Below, in pieces: positions 11,249 to 23,819 of a DNA stretch of 64,000 bases. The position numbers and the translations under genes were made by a program. Source of the DNA: Mytilus californianus (lineage: Eukaryota > Mollusca > Bivalvia > Mytilida > Mytilidae); NCBI RefSeq assembly GCF_021869535.1, contig NW_026262668.1, forward strand, positions 71,693,558-71,757,557, in the 5' to 3' direction. Under the pieces are notes generated by a model that saw nothing but the letters and a program-made list of their open reading frames with translations, was not told the origin of the DNA and ran no database searches. How positions within the stretch are numbered: position 1 is the stretch's first letter; every line of letters starts with the position of its first letter.

Positions 11249-12170
11249 ATGCTTTTGACCATCCACAAGAACTTGTGGTCATCCGATGGTCAGTACTTCA
11301 GTACTTTGATTTTATTTTATTTACACTGATGGCAGCTTCTACACATCCAGTATGCGCTTTTGCAAGCATGTTTTAATCCGACGCTTTTTTGTGAAACTAC
11401 TCTGGGCAGCCATCACAAACGAATGACACAGCAATGTGTACGTCGGTTTTGTAGACTAAACAGTTCCACTCTGCAATATTCCTTTTTTAAGTTATAGCAA
11501 CTTTCAATGTCTGCCAAGCTCAGTAAGGTAAAACATATTTTTTATTCTTGAAATGTTTATATTTTCGTCCAAATTTTTTGTTGGAAACATGTAAGGTTGT
11601 TTTTTTCTGTTGTTGTCTTTTAATATCATTTCATTTCCGTCCTTTACTGATGTTACTTACAGAAGTTCGTAGTATTTTAGTTCACAGCTGTCAAACTTTG
11701 CTTTTGATGTATAAATTTTTCGAGAACTGCGTTTGTATAACTCTATACAATTTGATTTTTGATAATATTATTAATTCGTATTTTTTAACTAATTTGATTC
11801 GTTTAGAGATAGTCACATGTTAAACTATATTTTCGAAGGTAGAGAGAAAACGGCGGATAGCAAAAAGCATATTGCACAGCAAAAAGCATATCAATTGCAC
11901 GGATATTTATAGAATATCTAAAAACCGATATACTTTGTGACGTCATGTAATGAATTTCATGATATTGTTAAAAGTTTTATAAAAAAAATATCTATGATTG
12001 ATTATTTGAAGAAAAAAAATCTTCATATAAAAAAGATGTAAAAAAAAAAGTAAATGAAATAACAATTTATATGTTGTTATTGTCTAGGAGACAATATGAT
12101 ATCTATAAAATTCCAACAAAATCAAAAAATCAATCAGGATCTTGATACAAATATGGTCGGAAATTAATAA

Positions 12171-12317
12171 TATAACAATTATAGCCTATTGATGAGGTCA
12201 ATACAGGATATATCGACCCAAAGAAGTATATCGACCTCGGACTTCGTCCTCAGTCAATATACTTCTTTCAGGTCAATATATCCATGTATCGACCTCATAC
12301 AAAGGCTATAATTGTAT
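12171..12317. repeat. 70-bp-arm palindrome with ACTTCGT loop, unit 1
   Basis: Left arm 12171-12240 and right arm 12248-12317 are imperfect reverse complements (TATAGCCTATTGATGAGGTC against GACCTCATACAAAGGCTATA), with a 7-nt loop. Copy at 19818-19964. Confidence 0.88.
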
Positions 12318-12659
12318 AATATTGCTTTAGTTTCAAACACATTTAAAGTTTTTAATTTTTCACACAAAACAATTTGGTAATAGGAATCACTTCATCCATT
12401 GTTCAAAGTATAATGACAGTAATAAGGGTAAGTGTGCAGTTAAATACATAGAAGTGAACGCTTTTCTTCTGAACATCGAACCATTGAACTATATTTTTCG
12501 CCTTTGGCACTACTAAACTGTATTATTTCATATCGGTTAAGAATTAGTTTTTCGTATTGGATAACAGGGGGCCACATGACATTCTTTATTCTTCAGTAAT
12601 AAATTCCATCGGTCTTTAACAGAAACAAAGTGCACACGATGAAATGTCTCGCCTTCTTT

Positions 12660-13340
12660 ATTACCATTGATATTATGTTGATAGTCCTAAATATAAAGCT
12701 TTACTACAACTATCACATAAACTTACCATGATCTAAGAAAATGAGGTCAAGGTCATATAAACCAAACGAGAAATACATGTACATCATAAAATATTTCCAT
12801 AAACCAAATATAGTTGACCTATTGCATATAGTATTAGAAAAAAAGACCAAAACTCAAAAACTTAACTTTGACCACTGAACCATGAAAATGAGGTCAAGGT
12901 CAGATGACACCTGCCAGTTGACATGTACACCTTACAATCCTTCCATAAACCAAATGTACTAGACCTATTGCTTATAGAATCCGAGATATGGACTTGACCA
13001 CCAAAACTTAATCTATTTCACTGATCCATGAAATGAGGTCGAGGTCAAGTGAAAACTGTCTGACGGGCATGATGACCTTGCAAGGTACGCACATACCAAA
13101 TATAGTTATCCTGTTACTCATAATAAGAGAGAAATTAACATTACAAAAAATCTTAACTGAACCATGGAAATGAGGTCAAGGACAATGGACATGTGACAGA
13201 CGGAAACTTCGTAACATAAGGCATCTATATACAAAGTATGAAGCATCCAGGTCTTCCACCTTCTGAAGTATAAAGCTTTTAAGAAGTTACTTAACGCCGC
13301 CGCCGCCGCCGGATCACTATCCCTATGTCAAGCTTTCTGC
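12660..13340 (-). repeat. Degenerate 135-150-bp tandem repeat, reverse copy, unit 1
   Basis: Reverse-oriented relative of 2400-3035. GAGGTCAAGGTCA-type motifs lie at 12743, 12890, 13035 and 13172. It ends at a (GCC)n run at about 13293-13310 followed by CTATCCCTATGTC, matching the leading end of the forward copy. Confidence 0.82.
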
Positions 13341-13639
13341 CAGTCGCAGGCTCGACAAAAAACGGACCAGAAAACCGGTCGTTAACGGACTTTTACATGT
13401 TAATGACCAGTGGGGCGTGGTTTCTCTGTTTAGAGTGATTTCGTTAATTATAAAATTATAGAAAACTTTATTTTGTATTCATATACTGAAAAATTGCACT
13501 TAAATGAATGACAGTGACTTATAGTTATCACTATTACTGGTCTTCACTCTTTCCTATAGAAATCGTACAATAACTCGAGTTTGCTTTGAACAATTTGAAT
13601 TTATGAGAATTTTTAAAAACATGGTATCAATGAAATAGA

Positions 13640-13826
13640 CATAATAGTTATTGAAGAACTGGTCATTATCGTGATACATGGACTGCCCGTAGGACAGTGG
13701 TATTGACTGCGACAGCGATAATGACCTCGCCTACGGCTCGATCATTATCGCTGTCTTAGTCAATACCACTGTCCTGTGGATAGTCCATATAACACGATAA
13801 TAACCAGTTTTTCAATAACTATTATG
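13640..13826. repeat. 86-bp-arm palindrome with GC-rich loop, unit 1
   Basis: Left arm 13640-13725 and right arm 13741-13826 are about 90% reverse-complementary, from CATAATAGTTATTGAA at the outer left to TTCAATAACTATTATG at the outer right. The loop is CTCGCCTACGGCTCG. Copy at 21288-21474. Confidence 0.92.
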
Positions 13827-14159
13827 TATGTATTATCTTGAAGAACATTAAAACAATTAATACTAAAAAAACTATTTAAAAATTATTTGTTGAATAATAA
13901 TAATAATATTCTGATATGACATTGAGAAGTTATTGAAATTTATTCTTTGAAAAAGCGACGGGCGTATCATGCGGTCATGGCGCAGCTGATAATTCTTATA
14001 TGAAAGCATTCATTTTTCTGGAAAAATACATCGAATAAACGTTACCGACAACTACTGGACTGCACGAATCAATACATTTAACTGAATTCCAATTTGCATT
14101 AACATTAACATTATTTCGCAATAAAATTCCACAAATTTCGATTTTTTTTTAAAGGACCT

Positions 14160-14376
14160 ACCTCAAATGTATGTATGGCCACTTAAACCCCAGTTTTTGG
14201 TGGAATTTGTTTTGCTTAGTCTTTGGCTTTCTGTGTTGTGTTTTGTGTACTGTTGTTTGTTTGTCTTTTTCTTTTTAGCCATGGCGTTGTCAGTTTATTT
14301 TCGACTTGTGAGTTTGAATGTCCCTTTGGTATCCTACGTCTCTCTTTTAAAAGGGCGAAAGGAAAGGATTTGCTCG
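14160..14376 (+). repeat. Dispersed repeat with TTTTTAGCCATGGCGTTGTC phrase
   Basis: Two overlapping frames (14167-14451, 14223-14408) are open here and again in unit 2. The nucleotide phrase is one I recall as recurrent in mussel DNA, possibly the 3' part of a retroelement. The recall is unverified and there is no protein-family evidence, so I do not call a gene. Confidence 0.4.
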
Positions 14377-14490
14377 TGTCATTCGGTATATCGAGAAAAA
14401 TATCGTGAAAAAATAACTAACGGCGGTCAAGCATTTCGATCGGATCGCTAAAGATCTGGTATCGGATCATGAATGCAATTAGGTGTATTT
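14377..14490 (+). repeat. Fragment of the Penelope-like element end
   Basis: TGTCATTCGGTATATCGAG and the following 110 bp are the left end of the element at 22025-24345. Here they are cut off by the duplication junction at 14490, because unit 1 carries only the part up to the right breakpoint. Confidence 0.8.
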
Positions 14491-14502
14491 TTTCCTAAAA
14501 AA
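14491..14502. other. 12-bp filler at the duplication junction
   Basis: TTTCCTAAAAAA separates the end of unit 1 (GGTGTATTT) from the start of unit 2 (TCACCAAAAATTG). It occurs at neither parental breakpoint (6961-6970; 22131-22150). Confidence 0.8.
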
Positions 14503-15042
14503 TCACCAAAAATTGAAATATGTGGGTTCTTTGATATGCTGAATCTAACCGTGTATTTAGATTCTTAATTTTGGTTCCGTTTTCAAATTGGTCTACATTA
14601 AGGTCCAAAGGGTCCAAAATTAAACTTATTTTGATATTAACAAAAACTGAATTCTTGGGGTTCTTTGATATGCTGAATCTAAACATGTATTTAGATTTTT
14701 GATTATGAGCCCAGTTTTCAAGTTGGTCCAAAATTACACTTATTTTGATATTAACAAAAACTGAATTCTTGGGGTTCTTTGATATGCTGAATCTAAACAT
14801 GTATTTAGATTTTTGATTATGAGCCCAGTTTTCAAGTTGGTCCAAAATTACACTTTGTTTGATTTCAACAAAAATTGAATATATGGGGTTCTTTGATATG
14901 CTGAATCTAACCGTGTATTTAGATTTTTGGATTTTGGGCCTCGTTTTTAAATTTATCCACATTGAGGTCCGAAGGGTCCGAAATTAAACTTTGTTTGATT
15001 TCATTAAAAATTGAATTATGGGGGTTCTTTGATATGCTGAGA
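14503..15042. repeat. 114-136-bp minisatellite, unit 2, one monomer longer
   Basis: Same array as 6970-7395 with one additional 114-bp monomer of the TTTTTGATTATGAGCCC type. The gain accounts exactly for the offset change from 7,533 to 7,647 bp. Confidence 0.9.
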
Positions 15043-15286
15043 GTTTTGGTCCCAACAGGAATGTGGGGCCAAAAAGGGCCCAAATAAGCATTTTTCTAGT
15101 TTTCAGACAATAACTTGTGGAATGGTGTATGGAAATTTCTGAAATTATACCACAAGTTTCCATACCACAAAGGGATGGTAAGAATTGGCTTTGGGGGGGT
15201 TATGGTTCAAACCGTTAAGGAATAAGGGACAAAGAAGGGGGGAAAACAAGGGTTTCCAGGTTAATGGACAATTACTTAAGTACAAA

Positions 15287-15917
15287 ACATAATTTAAAAG
15301 CAGTGTAAGGTTGGTAATTCAAACTCATTTGAATATCTCACCTACACTGCTTTTAAATTATGTATATTGGAAATTTGCAAAAAACTTTATCGTTAATAAA
15401 TTCCATTGGAAATATTTCCAATAATTTAAGTATAATAAACTCCATTGGAAAGTAAGAATTGGCTTTGGGGGTTATGGCTCAAGACTTTAAGGAATAAGGG
15501 GCAAAAAAGGGGGAAAACGAGGGTTTCCAGCTTAATAGACAATTACTTAAGTACAAAACATAATTTAAAAGCAGTGTAAGGTTGGTTATTCAAACTCATT
15601 TGAATATCTCCCCTACACTGCTTTTAAATTATGTATATTTGAAATTTGCCAATATTTTTATTAATAATAAATTCCATTGGAAATTTGCCAATAACTTTAG
15701 TATAATAAACTTCATTGGAAATTTGCCAATATAAAATATTGCTGATGAAGGTTTTTTGTTTATTTTTAGACATGACTATGATGTCATTTTCTATTTTAAT
15801 ATTCTTATGATGTATTTAAATGGGCTTTTATCATGTTTATGGTTGCAAATTTATTGGGGTTGTAATTCAAACTCATTTGAATATCTCAGCTACACTGGTT
15901 TTAAATTATGTATATTG
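15287..15917. repeat. GCAGTGTAAGG hairpin family, unit 2
   Basis: Duplicate of 7640-8270 with the same two hairpins and decayed third. Confidence 0.75.
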
Positions 15918-16536
15918 GAAATTTTCCAATAACTTTAGTATTAATAAATTCCATTGGAAATTTGCCAATAACTTAAGTATAATAAACTACATTGGAAATT
16001 TGCCAATATAAAATGTTGCTGATGAAGGTTTTTTGTTTATTTTTAGCCCTGGAGGCTTTTTAATTTTAGGCATGATTATGATGTCATTTTCTATTTTAAA
16101 AATTATTTGATTTTAGCCATGATTATGTAGGTGAAGGAATTTTATTTTTAGATATTACTATTTAATGTTGCTGATGAAAGTGTTTTAATTTTAGGCATGA
16201 TTATGACTATGATGTCATTTCTATTTTAATATGATGTCATTTCTATTTTAATACTTTTATGATATATTTAAATGGGCTTTTATGGTTAAAAAAAAAACCT
16301 TTTTCTAGTTTCCAGACAGTAACTTGTGATTAAGTGTATGGATCTCTCTAATATTGTACTACAAGGTTCCATACTTCAAAGTAAAGACTGCAATTGAGTT
16401 TGATGGTTAATGCTAAAGGGGGATTCAAAAAGTTTTTGGGGAAGGGGGTTTTCTAATTTTTTTTTTTTAAAGGGTTGATATTTTTTTTCAAACTTTTCAA
16501 AATTTCAAATTTTTTAAAAGTTTCAAGAAGAAATCT

Positions 16537-16757
16537 TCAATTGCACAGTATTGCGCATTAGATTTGTAAGATCTTTGACCACATTTATTTTGTGTCAGAA
16601 ACCTATATTATGTCAAAAATTTTATCACAGTCCAAATTCAGATAGTATCAAGCTTGAATATTGTGTCCAAATTTGCCCAAACTGTTCAGGGTTCGACCAC
16701 TGCGGTCGTATCAGGCTGCGCTCAGCGAAGCATTTTATTGACTTATGTTTTCACAGT
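16537..16757 (+). repeat. Dispersed repeat with GGTTCGACC motif, unit 2
   Basis: Duplicate of 8890-9110. Confidence 0.7.
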
Positions 16758-17701
16758 TGCACATAGTTGTCCTTTTCAAAGAGCTCCAAAACCTGTTTAA
16801 GCTCTTCATATGAGTCGAACATAGCGTGTATTTCTAGGTTTTTGAATGACGATGTGAAGTCTTACATTTTCGAACGTCAATGAAAAATTTATTTCATTTT
16901 GTCTGAAAAAAAAATCTGAAATAAGACCAGCAAAATAACAAAACTCTATGTAAATCGCTATTTTGCCGGAGCCTGCAATATAGCACTAAGGAGCCATCAA
17001 AATAGCTACTGCGTATTATTTAAATTTCATCTGAAAAGATACATTTATAAAATTTTACATACACTAAAATTAAAACTAAAAGTTGTGAATTTTTTATAAA
17101 CAATACTTTTAGTATAATTTCAACCCATAAAAGCATATTTTGTAATAAGTGAAAAAGACAAAATTAATGTTCTCCTTTATTTTAATCTGAAAAGTCAAAT
17201 AATTTAGAGTTATCTCCCCTTAACTATAAATTTTGCTAATAATAGTGTAACATCTCAACCTATGGGAGCAGAAACCGCCATAAAGTATGAAGCTCTTTTA
17301 AGAGCTGAAAACGCTGCTCCAAAGGGAACCTGCATCAACAATCATCTTAACAAAGGCTTTTGTAAGCAGTATATAATATAACGAGTCACTGCCTGTCTTC
17401 ACTTTAATATCTAACTTAAGATCCCAAATCTGTGAATTAGACAATATGGTGCTGATACAGAGTTCACAGGTATTGTACACAATATATAATATACATTGAC
17501 AAAATGAACCGTAGTTTTAGTAATAATGTACAGTTGAGTAGATATGAAAGTACTAACAATAAACTTTTGTGACTCAGATCCAGTAAAACAAATGTATCTC
17601 TCATTATGTTATAGCACCTAAGAATTTAGCAAATTGATACTAGTAATGACTGTTGTATGTGATGCAATTTACCATTCAACTCATCATAGATACTAGGATC
17701 A

Positions 17702-17747
17702 AAATTGCGCGTTTTTTGTTTACAAAAAGACTCATCAGTGACTCGAA
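17702..17747 (-). ncRNA. Decayed hammerhead ribozyme, unit 2 copy
   Basis: Identical to 10055-10100: CUGAUGAG is retained, the G of GAAA is lost and stem II is broken. A ribozyme fossil, not expected to cleave. Confidence 0.55.
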
Positions 17748-19817
17748 AATCAAAAAACTTTATAAAGGCCAAATAAAGTATGAAGCTGAAGAGCATTGAG
17801 GACCCAAAATTCCGAAAGGTTTTGTCAAAAACAGCTAAGTTTATCTATTCCTAGGGTAGTAAATCCTTAGTATTTCAAAAAATATGCTACGTTTTGTGAT
17901 AGTCATTTATAATTAGGCACTGGCTACGATTACGTTGAAAAGTAACAATAATAAAAAAGTTATTGTTACATTGGACACTAATTGCCGGAATGCTAAGATG
18001 GGTTAAGAACCGATTAAATACGAACATAACAATTATATTTGTGTCTACGGTTACGTTGTGTTATTGTTACGTTAATGCACTTCAATGTCTGCTGGGACTA
18101 GTAATATTTATTAAAATGCAACTTGGAAACTTTTATTTGTAAACACTGCAATGGTACAATATAACATGCACATTTTTACATCGCGATGACCTTGGGGTCA
18201 TTCCGATGTATTGCTATCGCCTAGATTTCCATTATGTTAATTAGTTTTGGGTTTGTAACCAATCTACAAACATGATAAATACGCGCACATAAACGAGTGC
18301 AAAATAACATTCCTTATCGTTTGATATAAATACATCTCTTTAATGAATACTGATAAAAATATTTTTGTTTACAACATAAATTAATAATATGAAAATGTTT
18401 TGTAGTTAGATATATATATATATAAGTAAAAAATCATTGATAATGCACACGTACCGAAAAAATTGTGATCAAGCATGCGGAAGAATATCTCAAAGAACCT
18501 TTTGCGACAATACCGGCAAGGACCGGTAACTCTTAATTGTTTTTGCGGGAAAATATGAATGCCTACTCGTATCCAATCTTTGAGAAAAATCGACTTTTTA
18601 CAGAAAAGTGTCCACCATGCACTTGCATTGCACTATTATTAGAATATTAGAATAGAATGATATACAAATAGATGGAAATCATATATGCATGTAACTGTTA
18701 TTTTAATATGATATATAACAACAAATCAGTTTTTACTGATTTTGTATCACTACAATATAATAGTTATTACGGTGAAGTTGAATTTCCTGTCATTTATTCA
18801 TCATCCCCGCACGAACTTGTCTCAGAAAAAAAAAATATCTCTGTACATTAACCTCAGTTTCAGGTAAAGAGATATGTGATTTTTTTCTGAGACAAATGCT
18901 TTTGACCATCCACAAGAACTTGTGGTCATCCGATGGTCAGTACTTCAGTACTTTGATTTTATTTTATTTACACTGATGGCAGCTTCTACACATCCAGTAT
19001 GCGCTTTTGCAAGCATGTTTTAATCCGACGCTTTTTTGTGAAACTACTCTGGGCAGCCATCACAAACGAATGACACAGCAATGTGTACGTCGGTTTTGTA
19101 GACTAAACAGTTCCACTCTGCAATATTCCTTTTTTAAGTTATAGCAACTTTCAATGTCTGCCAAGCTCAGTAAGGTAAAACATATTTTTTATTCTTGAAA
19201 TGTTTATATTTTCGTCCAAATTTTTTGTTGGAAACATGTAAGGTTGTTTTTTTCTGTTGTTGTCTTTTAATATCATTTCATTTCCGTCCTTTACTGATGT
19301 TACTTACAGAAGTTCGTAGTATTTTAGTTCACAGCTGTCAAACTTTGCTTTTGATGTATAAATTTTTCGAGAACTGCGTTTGTATAACTCTATACAATTT
19401 GATTTTTGATAATATTATTAATTCGTATTTTTTAACTAATTTGATTCGTTTAGAGATAGTCACATGTTAAACTATATTTTCGAAGGTAGAGAGAAAACGG
19501 CGGATAGCAAAAAGCATATTGCACAGCAAAAAGCATATCAATTGCACGGATATTTATAGAATATCTAAAAACCGATATACTTTGTGACGTCATGTAATGA
19601 ATTTCATGATATTGTTAAAAGTTTTATAAAAAAAATATCTATGATTGATTATTTGAAGAAAAAAAATCTTCATATAAAAAAGATGTAAAAAAAAAAGTAA
19701 ATGAAATAACAATTTATATGTTGTTATTGTCTAGGAGACAATATGATATCTATAAAATTCCAACAAAATCAAAAAATCAATCAGGATCTTGATACAAATA
19801 TGGTCGGAAATTAATAA

Positions 19818-19964
19818 TATAACAATTATAGCCTATTGATGAGGTCAATACAGGATATATCGACCCAAAGAAGTATATCGACCTCGGACTTCGTCCTCAG
19901 TCAATATACTTCTTTCAGGTCAATATATCCATGTATCGACCTCATACAAAGGCTATAATTGTAT
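19818..19964. repeat. 70-bp-arm palindrome, unit 2
   Basis: Duplicate of 12171-12317. Confidence 0.88.
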
Positions 19965-20306
19965 AATATTGCTTTAGTTTCAAACACATTTAAAGTTTTT
20001 AATTTTTCACACAAAACAATTTGGTAATAGGAATCACTTCATCCATTGTTCAAAGTATAATGACAGTAATAAGGGTAAGTGTGCAGTTAAATACATAGAA
20101 GTGAACGCTTTTCTTCTGAACATCGAACCATTGAACTATATTTTTCGCCTTTGGCACTACTAAACTGTATTATTTCATATCGGTTAAGAATTAGTTTTTC
20201 GTATTGGATAACAGGGGGCCACATGACATTCTTTATTCTTCAGTAATAAATTCCATCGGTCTTTAACAGAAACAAAGTGCACACGATGAAATGTCTCGCC
20301 TTCTTT

Positions 20307-20988
20307 ACTTACCATTGATATTATGTTGATAGTCCTAAATATAAAGCTTTACTACAACTATCACATAAACTTACCATGATCTAAGAAAATGAGGTCAAGG
20401 TCATATAAACCAAACGAGAAATACATGTACATCATAAAATATTTCCATAAACCAAATATAGTTGACCTATTGCATATAGTATTAGAAAAAAAGACCAAAA
20501 CTCAAAAACTTAACTTTGACCACTGAACCATGAAAATGAGGTCAAGGTCAGATGACACCTGCCAGTTGACATGTACACCTTACAATCCTTCCATAAACCA
20601 AATGTACTAGACCTATTGCTTATAGAATCCGAGATATGGACTTGACCACCAAAACTTAATCTATTTCACTGATCCATGAAATGAGGTCGAGGTCAAGTGA
20701 AAACTGTCTGACGGGCATGATGACCTTGCAAGGTACGCACATACCAAATATAGTTATCCTGTTACTCATAATAAGAGAGAAATTAACATTACAAAAAATC
20801 TTAACTGAACCATGGAAATGAGGTCAAGGACAATGGACATGTGACAGACGGAAACTTCGTAACATAAGGCATCTATATACAAAGTATGAAGCATCCAGGT
20901 CTTCCACCTTCTGAAGTATAAAGCTTTTAAGAAGTTACTTAACGCCGCCGCCGCCGCCGGATCACTATCCCTATGTCAAGCTTTCTGC
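20307..20988 (-). repeat. Degenerate tandem repeat, reverse copy, unit 2
   Basis: Duplicate of 12660-13340; the 1-bp insertion relative to unit 1 is at its edge (CTTTACTTACC against CTTTATTACC). Confidence 0.82.
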
Positions 20989-21287
20989 CAGTCGCAGGCT
21001 CGACAAAAAACGGACCAGAAAACCGGTCGTTAACGGACTTTTACATGTTAATGACCAGTGGGGCGTGGTTTCTCTGTTTAGAGTGATTTCGTTAATTATA
21101 AAATTATAGAAAACTTTATTTTGTATTCATATACTGAAAAATTGCACTTAAATGAATGACAGTGACTTATAGTTATCACTATTACTGGTCTTCACTCTTT
21201 CCTATAGAAATCGTACAATAACTCGAGTTTGCTTTGAACAATTTGAATTTATGAGAATTTTTAAAAACATGGTATCAATGAAATAGA

Positions 21288-21474
21288 CATAATAGTTATT
21301 GAAGAACTGGTCATTATCGTGATACATGGACTGCCCGTAGGACAGTGGTATTGACTGCGACAGCGATAATGACCTCGCCTACGGCTCGATCATTATCGCT
21401 GTCTTAGTCAATACCACTGTCCTGTGGATAGTCCATATAACACGATAATAACCAGTTTTTCAATAACTATTATG
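21288..21474. repeat. 86-bp-arm palindrome, unit 2
   Basis: Duplicate of 13640-13826, unchanged as far as I could see. Confidence 0.92.
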
Positions 21475-22868
21475 TATGTATTATCTTGAAGAACATTAAA
21501 ACAATTAATACTAAAAAAACTATTTAAAAATTATTTGTTGAATAATAATAATAATATTCTGATATGACATTGAGAAGTTATTGAAATTTATTCTTTGAAA
21601 AAGCGACGGGCGTATCATGCGGTCATGGCGCAGCTGATAATTCTTATATGAAAGCATTCATTTTTCTGGAAAAATACATCGAATAAACGTTACCGACAAC
21701 TACTGGACTGCACGAATCAATACATTTAACTGAATTCCAATTTGCATTAACATTAACATTATTTCGCAATAAAATTCCACAAATTTCGATTTTTTTTTAA
21801 AGGACCTACCTCAAATGTATGTATGGCCACTTAAACCCCAGTTTTTGGTGGAATTTGTTTTGCTTAGTCTTTGGCTTTCTGTGTTGTGTTTTGTGTACTG
21901 TTGTTTGTTTGTCTTTTTCTTTTTAGCCATGGCGTTGTCAGTTTATTTTCGACTTGTGAGTTTGAATGTCCCTTTGGTATCCTACGTCTCTCTTTTAAAA
22001 GGGCGAAAGGAAAGGATTTGCTCGTGTCATTCGGTATATCGAGAAAAATATCGTGAAAAAATAACTAACGGCGGTCAAGCATTTCGATCGGATCGCTAAA
22101 GATCTGGTATCGGATCATGAATGCAATTAGGTGTATTTCTACTTAAAAATCTGTAAAAAAGTCTACAGTATTTTCAAAAGGTGGAACAAATCTGAAAAAA
22201 GAAATATGTCTGTCAAAATGGTTCAACTTCCTTTATAATACCGAGCACTATGGTAAGAAAAAAAAGCAGTACTTTTTAAGAAAACACAAAAGGCGTATCA
22301 TTAAGGAAAAATCACGTTTTGTATCTAAAATGGTCGCATTCCAATATATCATGATGTATTTGATACTTGATCTTTAGTGTGTCGATAAAAAAAAAGTATG
22401 TTATTACTTGACAAACTTTAAGTTCAAATTATTTTTCGAAAAAGTATAATTTTGTTGATTTTTAATCAAAATTGATCGTGAAAGATAAGGCAACGCATTA
22501 TTTTGATCGTAAAAGACAAGGCGTGACCTGACTTAATGATCAGAAAACAACATTTCTTTTACAAATTGATATACATGTACTTAGTTGAACGGTTAACTAC
22601 TTCCTAAGAAAGTAATTACTTACGAAGAAAGTAAATAAATGCTTTCATTTTCCCATTTTTTGTATTTTCAACGCTAAATGTATCCACGAATGAGTGAAGC
22701 GAGATTGGATCTGGTGGTCTTCCCTTGGTAATATCTTTATGTATACGCAACTCCGTTTTTTTTTTTTTGAAAGAGCTAGCTTAAAGAAGCTACATCATTT
22801 GATTTTACATACAGGTATATTGAAGATGTTATTTCCATTAACAATATAATCTGTTCTGATTGGGTTCC

Positions 22869-23265
22869 TTCAATAGTCCTGAACTAGAGATTACAGACAC
22901 CACATATTATACAGCTCCTCAATTTAAGACATACACCGAATTTGACTACAGATGTCATCTCTGATTCAAATTTTTAAATTATAAATTTTTCTCACCTAAG
23001 CAGCAATATACCAACTTCACCTGCGTATGGAGTATACATTTATCAACTCATACGATCTTTAGGAGCTTGTAGCTTCTACTCAGAATTTGTAAACCTCATT
23101 TGCTGAGCAAAAAAAAATGAGCCAGGGTTTTGGCAATTTGGCAAATAACGTCTCTTCTTTTTTCTAAAAAAAAGTTCATTGGAAAGTACCAAAACCTAAT
23201 AGATAAATATTCAGAGTTTACTTAACAAATAATACAGGATGGTCTTGAGTTATAGGTTCTAGGTG
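22869..23265 (+). pseudogene. Penelope-like reverse transcriptase, C-terminal relic
   Basis: Frame 1 (22869 to about 22966) reads FNSPELEITDTTYYTA and then YTEFDYRCHL before a stop. Another frame at 23011-23104 reads SPAYGVYIYQLIRSLGACS followed by FYSEFV. The PAYGVYxxQLIR block belongs to the thumb region after the palm of Penelope-like reverse transcriptases recurrent in bivalve genomes (family knowledge). The copy is frameshifted, has stops and lacks the palm, so it is dead. The inverted copy at 40635-41054 keeps the same region open. Confidence 0.7.
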
Positions 23266-23570
23266 CTTACGCTGTGTAGATTATCATTTACTTTACAGTT
23301 TTACCTTTGTTTGTCTTTGTACTATCATATTCCTATTGGTTGAATGAATCCTATTAAGGCTCGGTATATGTTCATCCAGCTTTCAGGTTTTTGGCTTTTA
23401 GCGTTCCTTATGCGGGTGGTTTCAGAGGTGCAATTCTGACACATGACGTTTTTATAGTGTTGTTTTCATTTTGTATACCCTTGTTTTTATATTTTACTTA
23501 TTTTGTATTTTATCCGGAAAGTGTATATGTCATTATGCTTTACTTTACTGACTATATTGTCAACTACAAA

Positions 23571-23819
23571 GGGGGCCTCGGTGGCCGAGTGGTCTAAGTA
23601 GTTACTACTGTAATCACTAGCCAGTCAACACTGAGGTTGTGAGTTCGAACCCCGCTCGTGCGGGTGCACTCGACTCCAATCTTAATTGACTAGGATTGTC
23701 AGTTTTCCTATCGAAGGTCGGTGATTTTCTCCGGGCACTCCGGCTCCCTCCACCAATAAAATAGCCCAAAAGCGGTGCTTAAAAGTGGCGTTAAAACACC
23801 AAAAATCAATCAAATCAAA
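23571..23819 (+). mobile_element. tRNA-derived SINE with 11-bp target duplication
   Basis: The head has a pol III A box TGGCCGAGTGG at 23582-23592 and a B box GAGTTCGAACCC from 23641, in tRNA-like spacing. A central region with TTTCTCCGGGCACTCCGG and CTCCACCAATAAA follows, then an (ATCAA)-type tail. TCAACTACAAA flanks it at 23560-23570 and 23820-23830. The paralogous element copy near 40300-40330 has the unoccupied site, confirming insertion. The structure resembles SINEs described in bivalves (RUDI/V-SINE or MetaSINE groups), but the family was not checked. It is not a functional tRNA gene: there is no intact acceptor stem and the body is longer. Confidence 0.93.

Larger units (their letters stand above)
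6970..14490 (+). repeat. Tandem duplication, unit 1 (7,521 bp)
   Basis: This segment is repeated head-to-tail at 14503-22138. The offset is 7,533 bp at the left end, 7,647 after a 114-bp minisatellite expansion in unit 2, and 7,648 after a 1-bp insertion near 20309. Apart from these I saw only a G/A difference near 8598/16245. The unit contains a minisatellite, hairpins, palindromes and dispersed repeats, and no convincing gene. Open frames found in both units have no family features. Confidence 0.95.
14503..22138 (+). repeat. Tandem duplication, unit 2 (7,636 bp)
   Basis: Second copy of 6970-14490. It differs by one extra 114-bp minisatellite monomer, one inserted C near 20309 and the G/A substitution near 16245. 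Right of 22138 the sequence continues naturally into the rest of the Penelope-like copy, so this end is the ancestral one and the left end of unit 2 is the new junction. Confidence 0.95.

Noticed and set aside
14167..14451. Hydrophobic 94-residue frame, duplicated at 21815-22099
   Set aside because: Duplicated only because the whole 7.5-kb unit is; the DNA looks like a dispersed repeat and no domain is recognisable.
23571..23660. Possible tRNA gene
   Set aside because: A and B boxes are real, but there is no full cloverleaf acceptor stem, and the conserved body, tail and target duplication show a SINE.
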